From assembly GCA_037962975.1 (NCBI GenBank), contig CM075669.1, positions 88,704,001-88,768,000 of the forward strand: a DNA stretch of 64,000 nt, written 5' to 3'. The DNA is from Clitoria ternatea (lineage: Eukaryota; Streptophyta; Magnoliopsida; Fabales; Fabaceae). A program made the translations under genes and the position numbers. This document shows positions 60,161-64,000 of the stretch, piece by piece (the first letter of the stretch is position 1; each line of letters opens with the position of its first letter). A model generated the notes under the pieces. That model had not been told where the DNA came from and searched no databases. It saw only the letters and a program-made list of their open reading frames with translations.

Positions 60161-62868
60161 AAAACTATGTTTACATTAGTTGGGACTTTTTAAGAGCTAC
60201 TTTATATGATTTTGGCTTCCATGAATTTATAAAAACAATATAATTTGAGTACACTCATGCAATTACTATAAACTATACCCAACATGCATTCTAATACCAA
60301 CACCATGTATGGATCCTACACTCTGAATCTGTATTGGGAGAAAAGCATTAAATTTTTGTTTAAGGTTAATGTATATAAATTAATTCCTAATTAAAGTAAA
60401 GTATTGTTATACTTTTAAGTAAAATGACCTCATGAAATAATTAATGATAAGAAAGGAGAAATATTAATAAAGGAAATAAGTTAACATCATCATTTAAGTT
60501 TTAGGATGTGTTTAGTATATAATGAAAATACCTTATCACTTTTAAAAGTTATTCATGACTTATTTCAATAATTTTCTTGATATAACTTAAATCATTTTTA
60601 ACATATCCAAAATAAGTTTTATGATTAAATTTATAGTATAAGTTCTCTTATAGAAATAACTTTTTAGATAAATTCTTAATTAAATTATATATTGAAATAC
60701 ATCATTAGTCTATATAAATAATTAAAATTTAAGAATAAATTACAAAAATTTTGAAGTTGAGTAATATGAAAGTCAGTCTTAACTAAGTGGATATGAGTTG
60801 TTGTGAACTATGCATGACATGTATTTGATTTTTATTTTTTTAAAAAAAGTCCTAAAATTAAGGAAATATCACCGTCACCCAATTTTAGGCTAATCATGAT
60901 TCACCATCAAACTAATGAAAACACAGTCATATGCGGTTCTACACTTTTTTTAACAACCAAGTCAACATGCTCAACAATCGAATGAGAAAAATAACACACT
61001 CTTACAACCTTAAATTTGCAATAGTCAAATTCAAAACTCACCTTTAAGTGTGCGACTAGAGTATCTAATAACAAATTTCTTTGCTAACTTAAACTTGTCT
61101 TTAAATGTGTTCTCTAATCTAACTATCCTGGCATGAAATAGAATAATCCCATTATGCTAAGGATCGTGATCCTCTAAAGTTTAATATAATTGTACATGTG
61201 TAGTGTCTTTTTTTTATGTGATTTTTATATCCATTATTTCAATAATGAGTACATAAAATATTTTTTTTCATGTCATTTTTATATCCATTATTTCAATAAC
61301 GAGTGCATAAAATATTTTTTACATCAGGGACTGATATTCTTTAGGCTAAATCATTATTTATATATATCCTTTCCATTTGTTTCAATTCAATCCATATCTT
61401 TTTATTCTTTCAAAATTGTCTTTTAATTATTATAACATTTGCATATTCATCATTTCTCTTAGATTCAACTATGTACATTAACAAATGTTAGTAAGATATT
61501 TACCTTTAATCACTTATGTTTTATAATGTTTTAAATTGGTCCCATTATTGAAAAATTGTTTTACTATCACCATTTCTCCATCGCTCCAACATGTCTCGAG
61601 TCTGTTTAGAGTATATTTTCTCCTACTCTAATTTGAAAAGTATGTTGGATATCCACATGGTGGGATTCAATTGTGATTACCAATACCTAAACTGCGATAC
61701 ATGTTAAGGTGTTACAAAAATCCGTGACAGGCACAGCTTATATTCCATTTTTATTGCTCAAATCTTTTTAAAAAAAGTGGTACTTCCCTAACCTATTTCC
61801 AGTTGTGTCAAGTGCTCACTCTTCTCCTGTGGACACACAACACAACTCATCTTCTCTAGTCCTTTCATAGGTACTTTCCTGTATCTATGCCAAGTCCTGA
61901 TAAATTTTTAATTGGTTCAAATTTCACTATTTGATTCTGAAATTTTTTATTAATATTTGATATATAGACTATAGTGATTCTCTGCAACTACTTGATTGTT
62001 GATTTTCTAAAATATGCTGCTAATTTGGTGTTTATGTCTAATTCTTACATTTTGGGGTCTCTTTTTGATCATAAATCTCATCAACCGATCAGAGATGAGA
62101 AGATCCTCAAATTAATCCTCCATGGGTAATTTTAAAATTTCAATTTAGTCTTCAACATTACAAAATGACATAATAATTAAGTCCTTTTTTTTAAATTATA
62201 AGTGACAGTGAACAATACAACACAAAAGTACTAAAGTGAATTATGTTTTGCAATATCATAGACTAATTTCAGATTTAAAATTCCCAGAGAGAGACTGAAG
62301 TGCATGATCCATATCATATAATCTCAAGGATTAACCCCATAGTTTAATCGAATGGAAATTGTATACCACTCTAGATCTGGTTGTTATTTTGAATTGTATC
62401 ATTACTAGTTGAAATGTTGCTAGGTTTTGGTTGTCGTTGGTGAACTTTTTTTTATATATGGAAAAATAAACAGAAAGACAAGAAACAAAACCTAGGAACT
62501 ACACAGTTTCTGCACACAACTGCGCACCTGAGCTTAGCTCCTCAGAGAGAAATCTCTGTCTAAGGTTCTAACAACATCTAAAAAAACACTTCCCCTCATC
62601 TTATTTATACAACCCTCCTAATAACAGAAGAAAGCAACCAACTAACACACTAACAATCAAATAATGGAATGAAGTAACAAACTAACCATAGGCTAGCTAA
62701 CTACTTCTCTTCCTCCTAGTTCAGACTTCAATCAGTCAATACATCCAATACATTACAACACACTGATAACACAGTGACATTCAACATAGTGACAACGGGC
62801 AAGCCAACACAGACAGACCAAGAAAAAACAAAGGCAACTATAATGTCCATTACCTGCGGTGGCGCACG
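60161..62868. other. non-coding AT-rich interior of CACTA
   Basis: No supportable gene. A two-copy repeat of about 54 bp (unit with TTTTTATATCCATTATTTCA) is at 61216-61320. A stretch at 62415-62760 looks like a promoter/leader or a copia-type LTR on the - strand (TGTATAAATAAG on that strand), but no target duplication was found. Confidence 0.6.
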
Positions 62869-62989
62869 ATGGAGCCGACGGAGAAGACCAATGAAAGCCA
62901 CACATTGTGCCTTGTAGACGATGTCCTCCACAGAGACGAGACAGAAGACCGAGAACTGAGAAAGGGAAGCGGTCGTCGTCCAATTAGAG

Positions 62990-63200
62990 GCTCACCGGAG
63001 AAGATCGAAAAACTTGTTGGGAGAGGGGAACTTAGGGGGGCTTACACAGAGAAGAAGAAAAACCAGCGGAGATGGGCGGAGATGGAGGGAGTCAGAGAGG
63101 GGGAGGGATACGGAGGAGTCAGAGAGGGGGAGGGATACAGAGGGAGGGGGGAGATTATCGGAGATGAAAGGAGTCAGAGGGAGGGAGAGAGATGAGGGAA
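62990..63200 (-). promoter_or_regulatory. GA/CT-rich leader region near the CACTA 5' end
   Basis: The transposase genes run on the - strand, so the right end is the 5' end of the element. This purine-rich (+ strand) tract, CT-rich on the - strand, includes two copies of GTCAGAGAGGGGGAGGGATA 27 bp apart (63091 and 63118). It could be a transcript leader. ORFs on both strands through it are low-complexity read-through. Confidence 0.4.
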
Positions 63201-63249
63201 GGAAGGAAGTTTGTTTTAGGGCAAATGATTGGGGAAAAGGGGCTGTCCC

Positions 63250-63885
63250 CGAAATAGATTTAACACTTAGCGATGGTAAAAACCCGTCGCTATGAAGGTC
63301 ACTAAAGGCCACCTTGCAGGAGATAAAGCGACCGAATACGGTACATGGTCGCTAATATTTTTAGAAAATTATAAATATAGCGACGGATAATGACGTGTGT
63401 TACTAATATACCAACGCTAGCGATGACTACATCCGTCGCTCAATTTAGAAATCCCTCCAAAATTTTGAAACCCTTCAGGAACCTTAGCGACAGTAACACT
63501 CCGTCACTAACGTATACAAACATAGCGTCGGCACTAACCATTTGTCGCTACCTTGTGGTTTATACGACGGCATATGGGCGTCGCTGATGTATCCGAAGAC
63601 ATAACAACAGTAGTATCCCCGTCACTATCAGTTGGCACCATACATTCGTTGGAGGGAAACCAAAAAAGTGGAGGGAAATAACTATTGCGACTGGATCAGC
63701 GACGGTTTATGCGTTTGCAACGGAATTAGTGACGGTTATCTACCAATTGTAGCGACGGGGTAGTGTTGATCACTGATGTGGTCACTATTTTTCATATTTA
63801 AGGTCCCTTTCATGTTGTGGTCACTAATTCGGTCACTGATTAGCGACGGCATGTCACGGTCGCTAACTAAGTGTAGCTATTAGTT
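63250..63885. repeat. right subterminal repeats (TAGCGACGG family)
   Basis: Many TAGCGACGG and CCGTCGCTA words, matching the left end in sequence and in mixed orientation. Confidence 0.88.
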
Positions 63886-63887
63886 AT

Positions 63888-63900
63888 TTTTCTAGTAGTG
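63888..63900 (-). repeat. right terminal inverted repeat of CACTA
   Basis: Reads CACTACTAGAAAA on the - strand; one mismatch to the left end. Followed by the ATT duplication. Confidence 0.9.
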
Positions 63901-63903
63901 ATT

Positions 63904-64000
63904 ACATCCAGAACGGGTATGAGGTAACCCGGATACAAAATCCATGGTAATGCTTTCCCATTTCCATATTGGAATCTCTAGAGGTTGAAGCAAACCAGGA
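63904..64000 (-). pseudogene. pol: chromovirus pol, integrase part beyond the CACTA insertion
   Basis: The - strand reads LLQPLEIPIWKWESITMDF and then a GLPHTRSGC motif, including the first catalytic Asp (MDF) of the integrase. It joins in frame to the sequence ending at 45647 once CACTA and one ATT are removed. The rest of the element is outside the window. Confidence 0.88.

Larger units (their letters stand above)
45648..63900 (-). mobile_element. CACTA (En/Spm) transposon, 18.25 kb
   Basis: The left end is CACTACTAAAAAA at 45648 and the right end TTTTTCTAGTAGTG at 63900, an inverted repeat of about 13 bp with one mismatch. The 3-bp target duplication is ATT (45645-45647 and 63901-63903). 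Removing the element joins the chromovirus integrase in frame. Both ends carry dense TAGCGACGG/CCGTCGCTA subterminal repeats. Genes on the - strand are TNP2-like and TNPA-like, both broken; a captured host fragment is on the + strand. The element contains a solo LTR at 52011-56584. Confidence 0.94.

Noticed and set aside
62415..62760. Possible small solo LTR (TGTTGC...TTACAACA) with a TATAAATA box on the - strand
   Set aside because: Flanking 5-mers do not match and the ends are weak inverted repeats; kept only as a note in the CACTA interior.
63014..63312. ORFs on both strands through the GA/CT-rich tract
   Set aside because: Low complexity and short repeats; no domain. More likely a leader.
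1..64000. tRNA, rRNA, telomere or centromere satellite sequence
   Set aside because: None recognised; the tRNA-like words found are only primer binding sites of 12-18 nt.

Overview
The window is a block of nested plant transposable elements. I found no intact host gene; the only host-like coding sequence is a fragment carried by a transposon. The element families point to a papilionoid legume, probably a phaseoloid such as soybean, Vigna or Phaseolus. They are a SIRE-type copia element with an env-like third ORF, AATCGATT-rich LTRs, CTCGCTCAAGCGAG-rich LTRs and a large CACTA element. The setting looks like pericentromeric heterochromatin. The species is an inference.

Layout. (1) 1-8370: the 3' part of a SIRE/Maximus-type Ty1/copia element on the + strand (gag, pol, env-like ORF, 3' LTR), truncated by the window edge and carrying nonsense codons. 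Its LTR ends inside a tandem-repeat unit of the next element. (2) 8371-42254: a tandem array of a non-coding, LARD-like LTR retrotransposon in the order LTR-interior-LTR-interior-LTR-interior-LTR. The LTRs are about 5.02 kb, the interiors 2,662 bp and the period about 7.68 kb. The PBS matches initiator-Met tRNA and no coding interior is visible. (3) 31920-41658: a complete Athila-like Ty3/gypsy element with two 1,567-bp LTRs, a tRNA-Asp-type PBS and a broken gag-pol. It is inserted in the fourth LARD LTR with the 5-bp target duplication AAGGT. (4) 42255-45647, resuming at 63901-64000: a chromodomain Ty3/gypsy element on the - strand, with LTR sequence and the 3' half of pol. (5) 45648-63900: an 18.25-kb CACTA (En/Spm) transposon with target duplication ATT, splitting the integrase of that chromovirus. 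It carries broken TNPA-like and TNP2-like genes on the - strand, a captured fragment of a host gene of the IDM1-like PHD/acetyltransferase type on the + strand, and terminal arrays of the TAGCGACGG motif. (6) 52011-56584: a solo gypsy LTR of 4,574 bp with target duplication GATGA, inserted in the N-terminal part of TNP2. Its ends and one internal repeat are related to the LARD LTR.

Insertion order: the - strand chromovirus came before the CACTA, and the CACTA before the solo LTR's parent. The LARD came before both the copia and the Athila insertions.

The most interesting signal cuts across these elements. Several LTR families carry short palindromes that mostly occur in pairs 20-22 bp apart, with pairs repeated every 50-73 bp, often just upstream of a TATA box. 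The core AATCGATT is shared by a copia and a gypsy-type element, and TGACRCTACGCATCA is shared by two different gypsy lineages. A second cross-family signal is a hairpin with an AGGA loop placed 19-20 nt before the 3' LTR in three gypsy families. Its stem sequence differs but its pairing is kept.
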